Assembly: GCA_030710605.1 (NCBI GenBank)
Contig: CP092879.1
Location: forward strand, 79,895,853-79,959,852
Origin: Cordylochernes scorpioides
Lineage: Eukaryota > Arthropoda > Arachnida > Pseudoscorpiones > Chernetidae
Length of the DNA stretch: 64,000 nucleotides
Direction: 5' to 3'
Notes under the pieces: model-generated
Databases searched by the model: none
What the model was told of the DNA's origin: nothing
The model's input: the letters and a program-made list of their open reading frames with translations, nothing else
Position numbers and translations under genes: made by a program
Shown: piece after piece, positions 45,599 to 59,169 of the stretch
Numbering within the stretch: the first letter of the stretch is position 1
Layout: the number at the start of each line of letters is the position of its first letter

Positions 45599-47567
45599 AT
45601 TACAATATTACAACGAAAACATACGTTACATCGCACCACCTACAATAGCCAACACCCGTTCTTCACATGGCTCAGCGACTCTGAATCCTTTCAGACACCT
45701 GACACCCGATTTATTCCAACATAACGAGAGACTTCTCGAGGCTAATACCAGCCAACCCTTCCGACATCTCACACCAGATCTCTTCACAGCCACAGCCTGG
45801 TCTAGAGACCATTACCACTTCGATTCCTTCCAACCACCAATGTAATGTTGCATCACCACGCAATGTTCCCCAACATGTACCACCCTTCCAGGCTCTTGTG
45901 ATTCAGAACAAAAACCATCCCGCACAACCATAACTAATCCCAACCCATCTCCTACACTATCGAGAATTTTACACAACGTAAAAACTTTCAAACTTTTTCA
46001 TCTGATATTTATAATCAGTCTCTTAACTCTACCTAACTCCACCCTACCCGTAGTAACCCTCCTGTACCTTAGTACCTAAACGTTACCATCCTCCCGTCTA
46101 TACCAGCTTCAAGAAGCTATCTTCTTGATAACCATCTCACTGTTAACGCTGACCCACCAAACAATTAAAGACATTCTACAAAATATGCGAACCGTTATAA
46201 CCAACAGTTATACATTGGTCGCCCTCATCCTTGAGATTCTAGGAGAGAGTTTCCAAGACCTTTTCCCGGACACACCGATAACCCAATTCACGCACATACA
46301 CCCATCTACCACCACGCTACGACCCACCACCTTTTTGAAAAAACTAGAAAGAGAAAAATAATAATACCAAAAATGGATCTAACGCCATCTTAAATGACCA
46401 GCATCCCCCAAAGCCACCAGATCGCCAGCTAGAAATTAGGTCACAGTTCCGCCAAACCAAAAATAGATCGCCTCCCCCTCGCGCGGCGTATGTAAACACC
46501 CCACCCTGGGCGTGTCTCTTCCTCCCTCGTGTAGCATATGGACGCACACTTTACATTTCCATTTGAGTAAAAGGGCATCATTTTAACTTTTACACTTTTT
46601 TTATCTTATTTATCTTTATTAACTCAATTATTTTTATTGTATTATAGTCCCATTATTTTCCCATTTTTAAATATTACTTATGTTACCCATCCACTATCTT
46701 TTATATATAACTAACTAATATGATATAACCTTCATGTAATCATTTTTATTTTTACAATATCCAAATGTCCCAACAGTGAGTACACATACCAGTGTCCAGA
46801 AAAACCTGTTTTTGCAGCTCGTCCTCAATGTCCTTTATGTCACGTCAAATGTTTCTCATACTAGTTCCTCGAATAACTCAGCGATAGATAACATAAGGAA
46901 ATATGTCGTTTTCAATTTTTTTAACTCCCAAAGAGTATAAATTTCAATGTTCAAACTCCGAAAGAGTATAAATTTCAATGTTCAAACTCCCAAAGAGTAT
47001 AAACTTCCTTTTTTTTTAAATTATTATTGAAAGTTTTTTTTCTTGCACATATAAGCACCTAGCCTGTGCATGGTTTTTCCACATGCTTCAGCCTTCAGGA
47101 TATTATATAGCGGCTATAAATTTAACCGTATGTCACCTGCCAATCCCAAAGATTGGACTGTCCCTATCGAGTCGCAACCCGCAAAAAGGGGTTCGCTCTC
47201 TCCTGTCCTCGACAGACGTCCTCGTACTTCATGAGCACTAATCCAGCTGCCTAAATAAAACGGTCACGGTCTGACACTGCGCCACCACCACACCTGTATA
47301 TAACCTTACCAGTCTTTTTTTTTTTAATTATTTACTACTAACCTTTTCTACCTCAATCGACCACCTATTGCTCCTTATCTCAGTACCCCACATTCCCTAT
47401 AATCACAGCATAACGACCCCATTAATCAGTCTGAATACTGAGATCGACTCCACAGAGCTTAGAACCCCTTCTAACCTCTCCATTCGTTGGGGGGACATCT
47501 CTGATAATTTAAAACCCCAGTCATTCTACCATCTCCCTGCCTATGTCCAACCACCTTGTACCCTGTA
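45599..47567. other. 3' region of the Ty3/gypsy element, no recognised gene
   Basis: About 2 kb where some gypsy elements have env. Open frames at 46125-46361 and 47368-47583 show no signal peptide plus transmembrane layout that I can defend. A 27-bp unit (AACTCC..AAAGAGTATAAATTTC) is repeated three times near 46925-47000. Nothing else is recognised. Confidence 0.5.
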
Positions 47568-48143
47568 CCAACTTACTGTATGACATGATGTACTGCTAAG
47601 AGCCAAATAAAATACGGACTGTATGTCAGACAGACAGAGAAAAACAAGGATATAATACGATTATAGATATTAATAAACGATTGCAGTTAGGCCTAGAGTT
47701 AAGAGGAAATATTTCTATCTCGCATCATTAGCGCTAGGTCAACGACACTTTTATTCCAGAGAACTCCAAGACAAAGGACCCCGGAGTTGAATTCGCTGAA
47801 AACAACTTTATTTAAGTCAATGCTCCATCCTCACATTTTCTGCTATAATTATCAAAGATGGCTTCCCAGTCGTTTGGACCAATCAAGGCGATTCTTCATC
47901 TTCCATGATGTAATGAATGACCAATCAGAATCTCAATAGAGGTCACGTGACACCACCGACTGGGGAAGCCTCAGTAGCGTCTCCGAGTCTGAGTCTCATC
48001 CTCATCCGTACTAGACGTGTCTTCTGATCCAGCGTAAATCGCGGGACGTAAGCTCACTCTCCTCCATGCTCTCTGTCTGTCAGCATCGGTTCCCTTGACC
48101 AACCAATCCTGTGTCCTCTCTCCTGCCATCACGACTGCAAAAT
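47568..48143 (+). repeat. 3' LTR of the Ty3/gypsy element
   Basis: About 576 bp, matching the 5' LTR from CCAACTTACTGTATGACATG to CATCACGACTGCAAAA. The next base begins the repeat called A below. Confidence 0.85.
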
Positions 48144-48231
48144 CTGTTGAGTTCCCGGTTTTGGATAGTTGAAAAGGGAGGGTACACGATGTGACTTATT
48201 AAAAGTTTCCTTACTTAAGTATATATATATA

Positions 48232-50951
48232 CACTTCGTTCTCTTTTTATGCGGTTTTTTTTTATGCGGTTTTGGAGTTATGCGGTGCAAGAAAAAACAA
48301 ATTATTCGAATTTCGAAAAAAAATTTTTTGGTGATTCACTTTTTCTGAAAACGAATAAGAATAACAACTACAACTCTACTATTACGCAATCAATACAAAG
48401 AAAGAATTTTGTAACGTCCTGGTTGTATGTTAAGTTATCCAACAAACAGTAGAGGGGAAGTTCCAATTGTCTTTTATTCCGCGCCTGCCGGTGTCTTACA
48501 CAACTCGTGCAAAACCGAAATCAAAACTGAAAACCCGCCGGCGTGCCAGCTGCCGTTACAAATTTCTTTTTTCTTTTATTGACATGTTTCCTCTTGATTT
48601 GTTCTTAAAAACAAAAGAGACAAAAACAAAAATACCTCGTTAAAATTGCGTGTTTTTATGCTGCATTTTGTTTTTGTATGAAACTAATTTAAAAAAGTCT
48701 GCATATTGGAAAGCATTAGAAAATAAAACTTGGTGAAAGAAGGTTACTACCGAAAACCGGAAGATAAATTTACTCAAGTGAATTGTAAGTTTTTTTGAAT
48801 AATTTTAGTGCGTAATTGTACATTAAGTTTTTCCATAATTTTTAGTCCTCTTAAAGAAAATGTGTGACAATAATAAAAAACAAAAAAGAAGTGCAATTTC
48901 GCTAGAAACCAAAATTATAATTCTCGATTGCTTGGCGAAAGGAGAAAGATCAACAGCAATAGGTAAACGTTATAATTTAGGCGAATCTACTATAAGAGCA
49001 ATTTAAAAAAAATGAAGCGGCAATAAGAAGATCAGTCAGATCTGGTACAAATTTGAGTTCTAAAATTTCATCATATTCAAGAGGCACTTTAATAGAAAAA
49101 ACAGAAAAGGCTCTCGTAATTTGGATTGAAGATTTAACTCAAAAAAGAATTCCGTTAGATGGACATTTAATCAAGATGAAAGCCCTTAAATTTTACAAGG
49201 AGTTAAAAGAATCAGAGCCATCTACATCTTCACGTGAAAGTAATCCACAATTCTCTGCCAGCACAGGGTGGTTAACTGGTTTTATAAAAAGGCATTCTTT
49301 TCATAATCTAAAAATAAAAGGTGAGGTGGCTTCTGCAGATGAAGAAGCTGCTAGAAAATATCCTGAAAAGTTGGCTAAAATTATTAAAGATGGAGGATAT
49401 TGTGCCCACATCAAATCTTCAATGCTGATGAAACAGGATTGTTTTGGAAAAAAATGCCAACCCGTACTTACATTGCAAAGTCCGAAAAAAATGCCAGTGG
49501 TTTTAAAGCTGCTAAAGATCGAGTTACTTTATTGCTGTGCAGCAATGCATCTGGCGATCGAATGTTAAAACCGCTGCTTGTAAATCGATCTTTAAAACCA
49601 CGTGCATTAAAAGGAAAAGACTTAAATACACTGCCCGTACATTGGATGGCAAACAAGAAGGCCTGGGTAACAACGGCTATTTTCACTGAATGGTTCAATA
49701 AATGCTTCGCACCCGAAGTAGAAAATTATATGAAAGAGATGGGTCTCGAATTTAAGATCTTATTAATTCTTGACAATGCACCAGGTCATCCAAACTTAGA
49801 GCATCCAAATATAAAGGTAGTTTTTTTTCCCTCCAAACACAACGAGCCTAATTCAACCATTAGATCAGGGAATTATTTCAACATTTAAAAATATTATGTA
49901 AAATTCACTTTCCAATTCATTTTCGATAAACTGGAATCCGATACAATAACAGTTACTGAAGTTTGGAAACAATTTAATATCTTGAACTGTGTAGATCATG
50001 TTGCGTTAGCAATTGCCGAGATAAAATCACAAACTTTAAATGCATGTTGGAAAGCTGCTTGGCCTGAATGCGTATCAAAGAGAAATGAATCAAATAGAAC
50101 AACAATAGTAACATCAGATATTATTTCAATTGCTAAGGAAATAGGTGGGGAAGGTTTTGATGATTTTGGCGAGCATGATATAGAAGAATTGCTTGTGGAC
50201 GAAGCCCTAAATGATGATGATATTTTGGAAAGTATGGTAGATACTACTAAAGATTTCGAAACAGTGTGTGTAGATAGCGAACTGGAAGATGTTACTCCAC
50301 TGGACGAAAAATTACTTCGGGAAGGCCTTCAACTTTCCGGTAAATTGGAAATTCTTTTTATTCAAAATGATAATGATGTAGAACGCGCCTTAAAATTCCA
50401 ACGTGATCTGAAATTTTGTATGTCTGGCTACAGAGAACTCTACAAAGAACTAGTCAAGCCATCACAGCGTTTGATTACTGACTACCTTGTCAAAGAAAAA
50501 AAAATCACTGAAGTTCCTAAAGAAGCATTACCATGTAGATCTGATGACGTAATTTTATCTTCAAGTGATGAAAGTGATCTTGCACCAATCCACAAACGGG
50601 TTCGCACATTATCAGACAGCGAATAATGATGAAAACATTCTTAATATGATTTTAAATAAAGTTTTGTTTATGTTTTTTTTTTTTTACATATTAAGTTTTG
50701 TTTTTGTTATTAACACACATATGTGCCATTTATTAAAATATGATGAGAAAAAAATTAAATCTTATTATTTATAAATCTTTTTTTATGCGATTTCTGGTGC
50801 ATTTTAAAACATTATTTAGGTTTTATGCGATTTTTTAAATAAATGGAACGTATCCATCATTTTACATATAAATGTATGTCTTTTTTTGTGCGATTTTTTT
50901 TTATGCGGATTCCCCTGGAACGCATCTACCGCATAAAAAAAGAACCAAGTG
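48232..50951 (+). mobile_element. Tigger/pogo-type DNA transposon, full length but inactive
   Basis: 2,720 bp with inverted termini CACTTCGTTCTC and GAACCAAGTG (extended complementarity through TTTTATGCGG/CCGCATAAAA), flanked by TA. The uninterrupted sister of repeat A at about 60750 shows the empty site. Subterminal TTTTATGCG motifs are repeated several times at both ends. One transposase gene lies inside. Confidence 0.92.
48860..50626 (+). pseudogene. Tigger transposase pseudogene
   Basis: Starts MCDNNKKQKRSAISLETKII with a CENP-B-type helix-turn-helix (STAIGKRYNLGESTIRAI), then a stop near 49003. The frame shifts into STGWLTGFIKRHSF (second DNA-binding domain), then again to the DDE core: FNADETGLFW, LLILDNAPGHPN and LIQPLDQGIISTFK, the three catalytic Asp. 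The C-terminus is acidic and ends RVRTLSDSE. At least three frame disruptions (about 49003, 49420, 49850) and an internal stop make it non-functional. Confidence 0.9.
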
Positions 50952-52500
50952 TATAGCAATTTAGGCCAACAACCCCATGTATATAACCCGCAGCAAGACC
51001 TTAATGTTGTATAATAGCAGCACAGCTGTCAGTGATGCACTATCGGCATATGTCTTTACATCATCACATGTAATGCAATTTGTGCAAACAGGATAAATAA
51101 AATAAATAAAAAAGAAAAGGGGGGAAAAACTCCGTAATTGATTAAGAGTTGAGCTAAAGCAAGGATCGAGCATATAATATTGTCAGAACAATGATCTAAA
51201 GATGGAAACAGCCGCGACACTATTATACAATTTCATCAGACAACCCATGAAATCGTTATTAAATTGGGCAATCTATAAAACACTGAAACACAGACACTCG
51301 CGGCAATGTATGTGGCCGGTAATTTATGGGAGACTTGATTATTAGTAACATTCCCTTCAAATAGGTAAGAAACATACAACATTTCATTTAAACAGTGGGA
51401 ATAACACCATAAGGCAAATTATGTATGAAATAGGTAACAGAGGAAACAAGAAAATTTCTCTAGATATTTATTTAAATATCTTAAAATTTGGGAACATGTC
51501 TATACTGACGAGATATGCTATTTACATAGTAAAATTTAGATAGAGGTGACCTGAAGTTACTTTATAGCCCTTTAGGGCCCATGCGAAATCTAGGTTGGCT
51601 ACTACACAAAAGGGGGGGGGGAAGGCGCTAAGTCATAATGACAAATGGCTTACCTTTTCTCGAAAGTGCCGGCAAAGGTTTGGTCTCCTGTCTGCAGACT
51701 GTCCTTTCACTGAGCGACTCCGATCGAATCTCCTGCCTTTTCGCAAAGAACCTTCTTTTATTCATCTCTCTCTCCATTTTCATTCGCCGAAAGAAACACC
51801 AATCAAAATGGCCAACGGCTCCAGTATCAATTTCATAGACGCCCCAGGCCTCATCAAAATAGAACATATAGTATTACCAAAACAAAAAATCTAAAGAGAG
51901 AAACAGCCACGGCACTAGTGTAAGATTTCAGACTCCAGGCCTCTTCCATCAAATTAGAACATATAGTATTACCAAAACAAAAAAAATCTAAAGAGAGCAA
52001 CAGCTACGGCGATAGTGTAAAATTTCAGACGCCAGCCCCCCCCTTCCACATGGATTGAAAAACCATCCTCCCTTTTTCTCGGGACGATATATATATATCG
52101 CCCCCCTCCGTCTTAGCTATAAATCGACACAGGCCCCTTTTCACTTGAACTGTAATATAACGCTTTCCTTTCTCGGGAAGGATATTTTATAAGGTTCAGT
52201 CCTTTAGAGATCTTCCTTCTCCATTTTTTTTTCTGGTCACCTTTACCTAAATTTTTGGTGAGGGGAATATATGTACATATGAAACAACAGTTTCCAGCTC
52301 GGATGTCTCTGGATGTCTTCTTCTTTACCAGGCATCAGCTTTCGGCATGGAAGTCTGGTGTCACCAAGTGTCTAAGTTTCTGGGCAAAAAAAATGGTCTG
52401 TAAGTCTATGTGGGAGGGAAGCCATGTATCCATTTGATTTGATTAGACATACGCCTTCTGTTGGGGTATGGTTACAAAAACGTGCCCCAACAATCCTCCC

Positions 52501-55500
52501 CCTGCCAAGTAATGAACAAATGCGTTTGTGCTATTCATTATTCATCTGCCTTTCATCAGTTACTATGAAAGCAGGCCCATTTCTAGCAAAATGCATTTTC
52601 CATTACTAGGTGAAGCCAGGTGTACCGAAACCTATAGGGAAGATAAGGCTAATCAAAATGATGGTATGCTATTCTAGATGTTTATTATTCCGAACATTAG
52701 TGGGCATTGTGCATCCTGGCAAAGGGGTTTTTATGTGTTATTATTCTGTCAGCACACTGTTGTCAACATAGGTCATGGGGGACAGTCATATCATATGTAT
52801 GGAAGTAAGCAAGGTCATCTGTCTTACCATTCATGGGTATATATACCACCCTTCCACTTTCTTCTTTGGCCTTGAGGAGTAGGCCCTCCTTGTGGTAAGT
52901 CCTCTCAACCCCATCCTTGCCTCTTGTGGTGCTGGATTCATTGCTACCTTCTTTCTGCTAACAATACAGTTAGAACATTTCCCTATTACATATTATATAT
53001 AAAAAATTTGGGCGCCAAGAAGTCGTTTAGAAATAACTGACTAGTCCAACTCCTAAAACATGCCAGCATCTTTATTTAAGTACCAATCAAGACATTCGTG
53101 TGGTATAGTTATACATATACAATCAAAGGAAAGGATAATTATAGTTAGCTGAAAGAAATATCTTGATACATAATGATTAGCCTATGACATGATGACTTTT
53201 GCTAAATAAAAAAAAAAGGTTACAGAAAACAAATTGTGAAAGTAATTATTAAATAAGGCACGAAATATGTAATGATAAAATGAATCCTTACATGTTATAT
53301 GATGGGTATAATATATATATTGAAGAAAACACGTATCATGCAGATAGTGATTAAATATGATAAAAATCATCCCATGATAGATGATAAAGAAAACTACTAC
53401 AAAATTATATATGATGACAAAATATATATACTTATACAAGTAAGGCGGATAAAAGACAATAAGGATAAAATAGATCATGCCTTGAGGGAAGAATAAGCCA
53501 TGACAACATGTTAAAAAAAAATCGCAACATGGCCGGTAAATATTACTAATATCATGAATATCAAAGGAAATAAAATTGTTGAAATGAATAGCATATGATT
53601 ATAATATAATATATATGATATAAAATAAAAACATATTCAATAAGAAAATGAAAACACATTATATATATTTGTGCGCTGAAGGTTCAAGGTTTAGTATCTC
53701 AGTTAAGTTTTTCAATCTTATTCAGTCTGGAATCACGAGTTGGTCACTGGGTAATATTCGTCTATCCCGATCCTACTGGAGGGTGTGTTTTCTCTTATGT
53801 GTTAGATTCCTCTGTTACAATACTCTCAACTCAGATGGGTACGTCATTTAGAATCTTGGTCAAATGGAACATAGCCCAGACCTCTATTAAACTACACAGT
53901 CCATTTAAATCTAGGGTGACAACCGTATGAAGAAAGCTCTCTGTTTAACAGAGAAACTAATCAACTTCTCCCATTTTGTTTGTGACTCCGTTTACCTTGT
54001 CTCTGGGGTGTGTACAGTTCAGCTACCTCCCCCTTCCAAGAAATTCATATTACTTTCATCTACTAATATACCCTCTATTCATTGACCTGAATCCTACAAA
54101 TCTACATCTTATAAATTTGAATTTTATCAATCTGAAATTTTGGTTCTTTTACAAATTCCTTCAGAATTCTACTCCCTGTATAACTGCTCTTAATTCTACT
54201 GTCCTCAATACAACACTTCTAAAACTTTGACTCATTGGCTCGTTCTGGCGTCTCGTTCGCGGTCCTTATAGTTAACTAATACTTTAAAATCTTATCCTAT
54301 CATGAAACGAGTTTAAACTCGTTGAAGGTCCTAATAATTACTTATTCTGCCTCTCGAATCGGTCTTATGCTCGAATTCATTCCAACAAAACGTATGGCAG
54401 GGCGAATCCTTTATTAGAAGAAACTTCCGCTAGCTATGGGGGATCAAACTGGTACCAAAAAAATTCAATAGACGGAAACTACTTCGTCTAGAATAACTGG
54501 GCAATCTCTGCCTACATGCCAATCTTACAGGACCTCCCGTCTGGCATACCCTCGCTCCAGCCACGCTAAAAACGTCGAAACTACGGTGTCAGATCGGTTA
54601 CCCAAGGTCGCGCCGTTATACCCCAGGCTATACGGCATGGCTAAAACAAATCCCCCATCCTGCATAAAATTCAATCTATACCTCTTCGTTTCCTCTAATG
54701 AGGAGAAGTTTTGTGGGTTGCCTGGTCTGATCATAACCTCCCACAACCTTCCAGTCTGAGAATCAAGATATGATCATTATCTACGACTCTTAAAATTCAA
54801 GTTGATATAATGAAATAGAGTAACTGATTACCCTAATAAAAGAAATCAATATTTGCACTCCTCTAAAAGGAGACCTAACAAAGTGGAGCGAATATTTTCC
54901 CAACAATAGAGTTTTTACAGTCCTGTGAGGCTATCGTTCCTAACAAAATTCGAAATAAAAAATAAAATAAAATAAAAATCGATCCTATTGAAATCCTTAA
55001 CCCTATTCTAATGTATTTTTGGATTAACAGTATGTTAGACTTTAACTTTGTGGTCGCATTCATTGATCATTACATTCACTCTCTCATTCACGATCGCATT
55101 CAAACTAGAGTTAGACTCTATCATAAAAACCAAAATACTATAATATCATTATTAATAGGCCTTAACAATAATGAAAATCTTCCAGGACAAAATGTGAAAT
55201 CAAATAAAATAATAAAATTAAAACAAATTGGGAACTAAAGCCCTAGGTTACTCAAAAGAAAATGCCTCTGTACAAGCTCTATATATACTAATACTTTATA
55301 CTCGATAAATGATTGTTAACAATAATTGTTAACAATTCTAAGTAATCTGGAAGCTAACCTACTAAAAAAAATCAGTGTAACTTCAAAAACTGCCCTTGCC
55401 TTGACACCAAGCGACTTTTCACGACAATTCTATAAAGACACACACAAATTATAATGGCGAATAAAGGACCATTAAACATGACACCTCATAAAAGCGGATT

Positions 55501-55657
55501 GAGTCACTCCCCTAGCCACCGTGGGTGAAGTCACTTTCTTCTTACTTCCTCGTGCGTCTGCCCCTTTTGCAGTAGTCCGACCTCAGCACTCTATTGAAAG
55601 ATGGATTTATAGGGTTTACGATTCACTACCCAACACTAACATTCTCAAGTGCTTTCC
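52501..55657. other. AT-rich sequence between repeat A and the gap
   Basis: Mostly AT-rich (AT tracts at 53300-53420 and 53590-53630). Small frames (54525-54746 minus, 53976-54230 plus) have no recognisable domain. It may be further Penelope-like or unrelated repeat sequence. I cannot identify a gene. Confidence 0.5.
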
Positions 55658-55757
55658 NNNNNNNNNNNNNNNNNNNNNNNNNNNNNNNNNNNNNNNNNNN
55701 NNNNNNNNNNNNNNNNNNNNNNNNNNNNNNNNNNNNNNNNNNNNNNNNNNNNNNNNN
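55658..55757. other. Assembly gap (100 N)
   Basis: Exactly 100 N, the usual placeholder for a gap of unknown size. It abuts the outer edge of the left palindrome arm. Confidence 0.99.
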
Positions 55758-58700
55758 CTAGAACACATGTTAAAAAAAAACTGCAAACTGTTTAAAGTTC
55801 ACCATAACACTAAGACATATTTGCTATTTAATATATAACCTAATATTGTAATTAATAAAGACCTATCTATATTAAATAGTGTATACTGTTGCCGAAACTT
55901 ATGTAAATCAGCTTACACAAACCCCCAGTGCATAATATGTCTTATTTTAAAAGGGATAGTTCTATCGAGGCGATATTGCGGTCGACAGCTACGCTTTATA
56001 CATTAAATGTACTTTCTTCCATCAATCTTTATCTACTATTTACAAAACTCTTTATCCAACTTTTTTCAATACTTTCTCTTTCAACATCTTTCTGCATCTT
56101 TCTATCTCTCTCTCATCAACATTCAACGCTTTCTCACTCTTTCATCATCCTTCATCATCCTCGACGCCTTTCAACTTACTTCCATCGCATCTCTCTTCAA
56201 CGCTTTCAACACATTTCATCTCTTATTCATCACCTTATAACACAGTTCAGCGCCTCTTTCATCATATTTCATCGCCTTTTCATCACTTTCATCACCTCTC
56301 TTCCATCGTTTTTAACACATTTCACTACCTTTTCATCCCTCTGGTATTTCCCTGAAACCCGTCATCGGGATCTGGATCCCGATCTATTATCACTCTTAAT
56401 TTTGAACTACTCTATTCCAACAGCCTATGACCTTTAAGCTTTATAACTCCATATACACTCGGCAGGGTAGTTACCTTGTTAAGAAAACCTATAATGTCAT
56501 AGATCATTTAGAGAGAGAACATAACAAATTTGTGCGAATAGTTTGCTTCAACTATTGATTGTAAGCCTATTAAACTCGTTCTCTTTAGGTTGGCTCGCTC
56601 ATTAATCTTCAATCTACGTTCAATAGTCATATTGAGTTCACATGGATGCTAGATGTAAACTGTATCAAAAATAGTGTAGTTTTCTAGTTTCCGAATTATA
56701 TGACAGTTAAAAAGAAAAAAACAAACATTCTGGAAATATCTCGCACTGGCTACTATAAAAAAAAAAATTGAATGGGGTACATCTCTGATCTTACAGGATA
56801 CCTCATGGCTCATAGAATTGAATCGCTCATTTCTCACTAAAATATTCACACAGGGTATGGAGGTCTCCAGCGGTTCTATAGCTATTGGTCAACTAAATTA
56901 ATTAATGGCAGGAATTGAAGTTAGTTTAAATGCTCATGTGCTGTTTTGTCATGCGTCTTTATGTCATCTGCAAAGGAAAGTGTCGCCTCAAAGGACCTAA
57001 TTCTGGGACTAACATCCGTTGCACATTTCAGGAAGGAGTGGTCGTCCATACAATAGCAAGATATCATTTTGCTGCCAATGTACAATGTTGAGCATTTTCC
57101 ATGTCGTCATTTGTCGATCCCCAATCTTCTAGGGTATTTCTTTAAGCATTTCTCGATGTCATTTAATGCTCCATGCGATCCCGCCCGGCATTCAATAAGT
57201 AAGTATTTGATCGTACCACCTCCAGGAGACCATCCCATTGCGGCCGAATCATTTCCACCCAACTTATAACGCCGTCCATATCGCGTAATTGAAATTAGTG
57301 TAAAACTCAAAGAATAAGACCTTAATCTCTTAATTCTTTACTAATTTCAGTTGGCTCAACATAAATCTTCTCAATTATTAATTTAGTACAGTGGCGTGAC
57401 ATGTCACACTTCTTCTAGTTCTTTCGCAAGCTCGATTAATCCCAGTGAAAGCCAGTTCAGGCGTCAATCCCGTGCTAACCCGTCATGCATGACTTCAAAT
57501 TTGGAAATTATTAGACCTGAATATTTGCAGTGGCATCTGCTTCCACTGAAAGTATTTAAGACACAAGGCTGCCTCTTTAAACCACTGTCTTTACTCCCAC
57601 ATGCCTGTGTAAACTTTAACCATGACCTTATCAATTCCCAAAATTCTGCCTATCGAGTATCCTGAGAATCAATGTTCTTCTTGTCTACGGCGGATTAACA
57701 CAATAATTGTTCCCTAGAGTTATCTGCGTCGAGTGGTCAGTCTGTACTACTAATTCTCCACTCTAACTCCAGGATTCCTTTATCTACTCAGGCTGTTCAA
57801 AATTTTTCAAGACAGTTGTTCAAATCTCCAATGATAATCTGCTAAATTTCGATAATTATTGAAATTCTCATTAAACAGACTAACTACACCTTCCTGACAC
57901 AGAAGTGTCCAGCATCAAGATATGGCGTACTGCCCATTTCTTCATTTGATGACTGTGTCAAATTACAGCTGAAGAAACATACTAAGCATATAACTGGTTT
58001 AAATTTCATGTAATCTCATCATGCCTTCTGCTGGAAAATATTTACTGTAAAAATTCAATACTATCAAGATGGTTTTATTTGTCTTCATCCAAAAAAAAAT
58101 GTTTCAGAAATAGAATCTTGGAAATCTCTACTAAAGACAAAAATTATACATTTGTCAATTCAGGGTAACCTTCCCTTGTCAGAGTGTATACAGGATATTT
58201 AAGATCATATGCAGTTGGAGGCATCATGAAAAAAAAAAAAAAGTCGGTTGCCTGACGCGTCTTTTTATGGTGATCAAATTTCTCTCTTCACGGGTACGCT
58301 AACTGGATCTTCAATTCTATTTTCACCTTAAGGCTCATATATCTGGATGCACAGGCTAGTATGATTTGATAGAAAGCGCTATTAAAATGAATTTAAGATA
58401 TTTGTATCCAGCAATAATTATCAGAACTCACCTCTGCTGTGAGAAAATTATATCAGAGCTATGATGAAAAAAAAATGCTAAGTCATTTCAGTAGACTACT
58501 GTAAAACACTGATCACCGTTCTAAATTTGAACCATGGGAAATCCAACCTCATTTCTCATACTGTATATAATAATTTGAGAAAGTAAAATAAAGAAATTGT
58601 AATCAATGGTGCTCGCAACAGAATTCAAAATGATTGAGACACAGAACATTATAAATAATGTCCAGCAAGCAGGATACCAAACCATCTTTATATTACAACA

Positions 58701-59163
58701 TTTCCACAAAATATCTATAGGGCGATATGTTACATTCCATACTCACAAACATCTATAACAATAGCCAACTACTTAAGAAACTCTGGCATCCAAACGTATT
58801 ACTGTAATTTCCCTAACATAGGCTCCACCATAAAAGTCCGCTATCTAAAATAATCCTACTATCATAAAACCCACTAACCAAAACAGAGAATAAAAGGCAA
58901 TATATTCCGTAGAGTGTAACAGCTGCCAAGTAATACGCAGGTGAGACAGGAAGGAGAGTCAGCAATAGAATATATGAACATAGACGCAACGTTATTAATC
59001 AAGACAATAGGTCTCTAATTTTCCAATACTGCAAAGGAACAGGTCACACTTTCGCATTAGGAGAACCTAGAATACATTACAATAACATAAACAGCAAATA
59101 TCAAAGGCTTATAATTGATTTTCTATTATTCAGAAAACACAATAGCATTAATAGAAAATAGAT
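55758..59163 (+). mobile_element. Penelope-like sequence, left palindrome arm
   Basis: Reverse complement of 61146-63807 at high identity, starting CTAGAACACATG and ending at the GIY-YIG C-terminus (AACACAATAGCATTAATAG). It is longer than its partner because of an insertion at about 58194-58910 that splits the GIY-YIG region and is flanked by AGAGTGTATACAG / AGAGTGTAACAG. A GAGGATG-type low-complexity stretch (about 56080-56330, TTTCATC repeats) is present in both arms. Confidence 0.8.
58194..58910. mobile_element. Insertion of about 0.7 kb inside the left-arm GIY-YIG domain
   Basis: Absent from the right arm. It is bounded by near-identical 12-13 bp direct repeats (AGAGTGTATACAG and AGAGTGTAACAG), consistent with a target duplication. 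The content is AT-rich with no recognised coding sequence or terminal repeats, so the element type is unknown. Confidence 0.6.
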
Positions 59164-59169
59164 TTGCCC

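Larger units (their letters stand above)
41467..48143 (+). mobile_element. Decayed Ty3/gypsy LTR retrotransposon, 6.7 kb
   Basis: Bounded by two similar LTRs in direct orientation (about 41467-42031 and 47568-48143). Between them, in order, are gag with a zinc knuckle, a protease (DTGAS), the end of RT, RNase H, integrase with GPY/F module, and about 2 kb without recognised genes. Several frameshifts and stops break the genes, most of RT is missing, and no purine-rich tract is evident before the 3' LTR, so it is inactive. LTR ends are approximate. Confidence 0.87.
48144..52500. repeat. Repeat A (split by Tigger), inverted copy at 59170-60830
   Basis: Left part 48144-48231 (GTTGAGTTCCCGGTTTTGGA) and right part 50952-52500 are joined by the Tigger insertion. 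The reverse complement of the joined sequence occurs at 59170-60830, ending with GGGGCACGTTTTTGTAACC. It may be a pseudo-LTR or untranslated part of a Penelope-like element. Short frames conserved in both copies (for example 52255-52360 and its mirror) lack recognised domains. Confidence 0.8.

Noticed and set aside
46125..47583. env gene of the Ty3/gypsy element
   Set aside because: Frames are short, discontinuous and lack a defensible signal peptide, cleavage site and membrane anchor.
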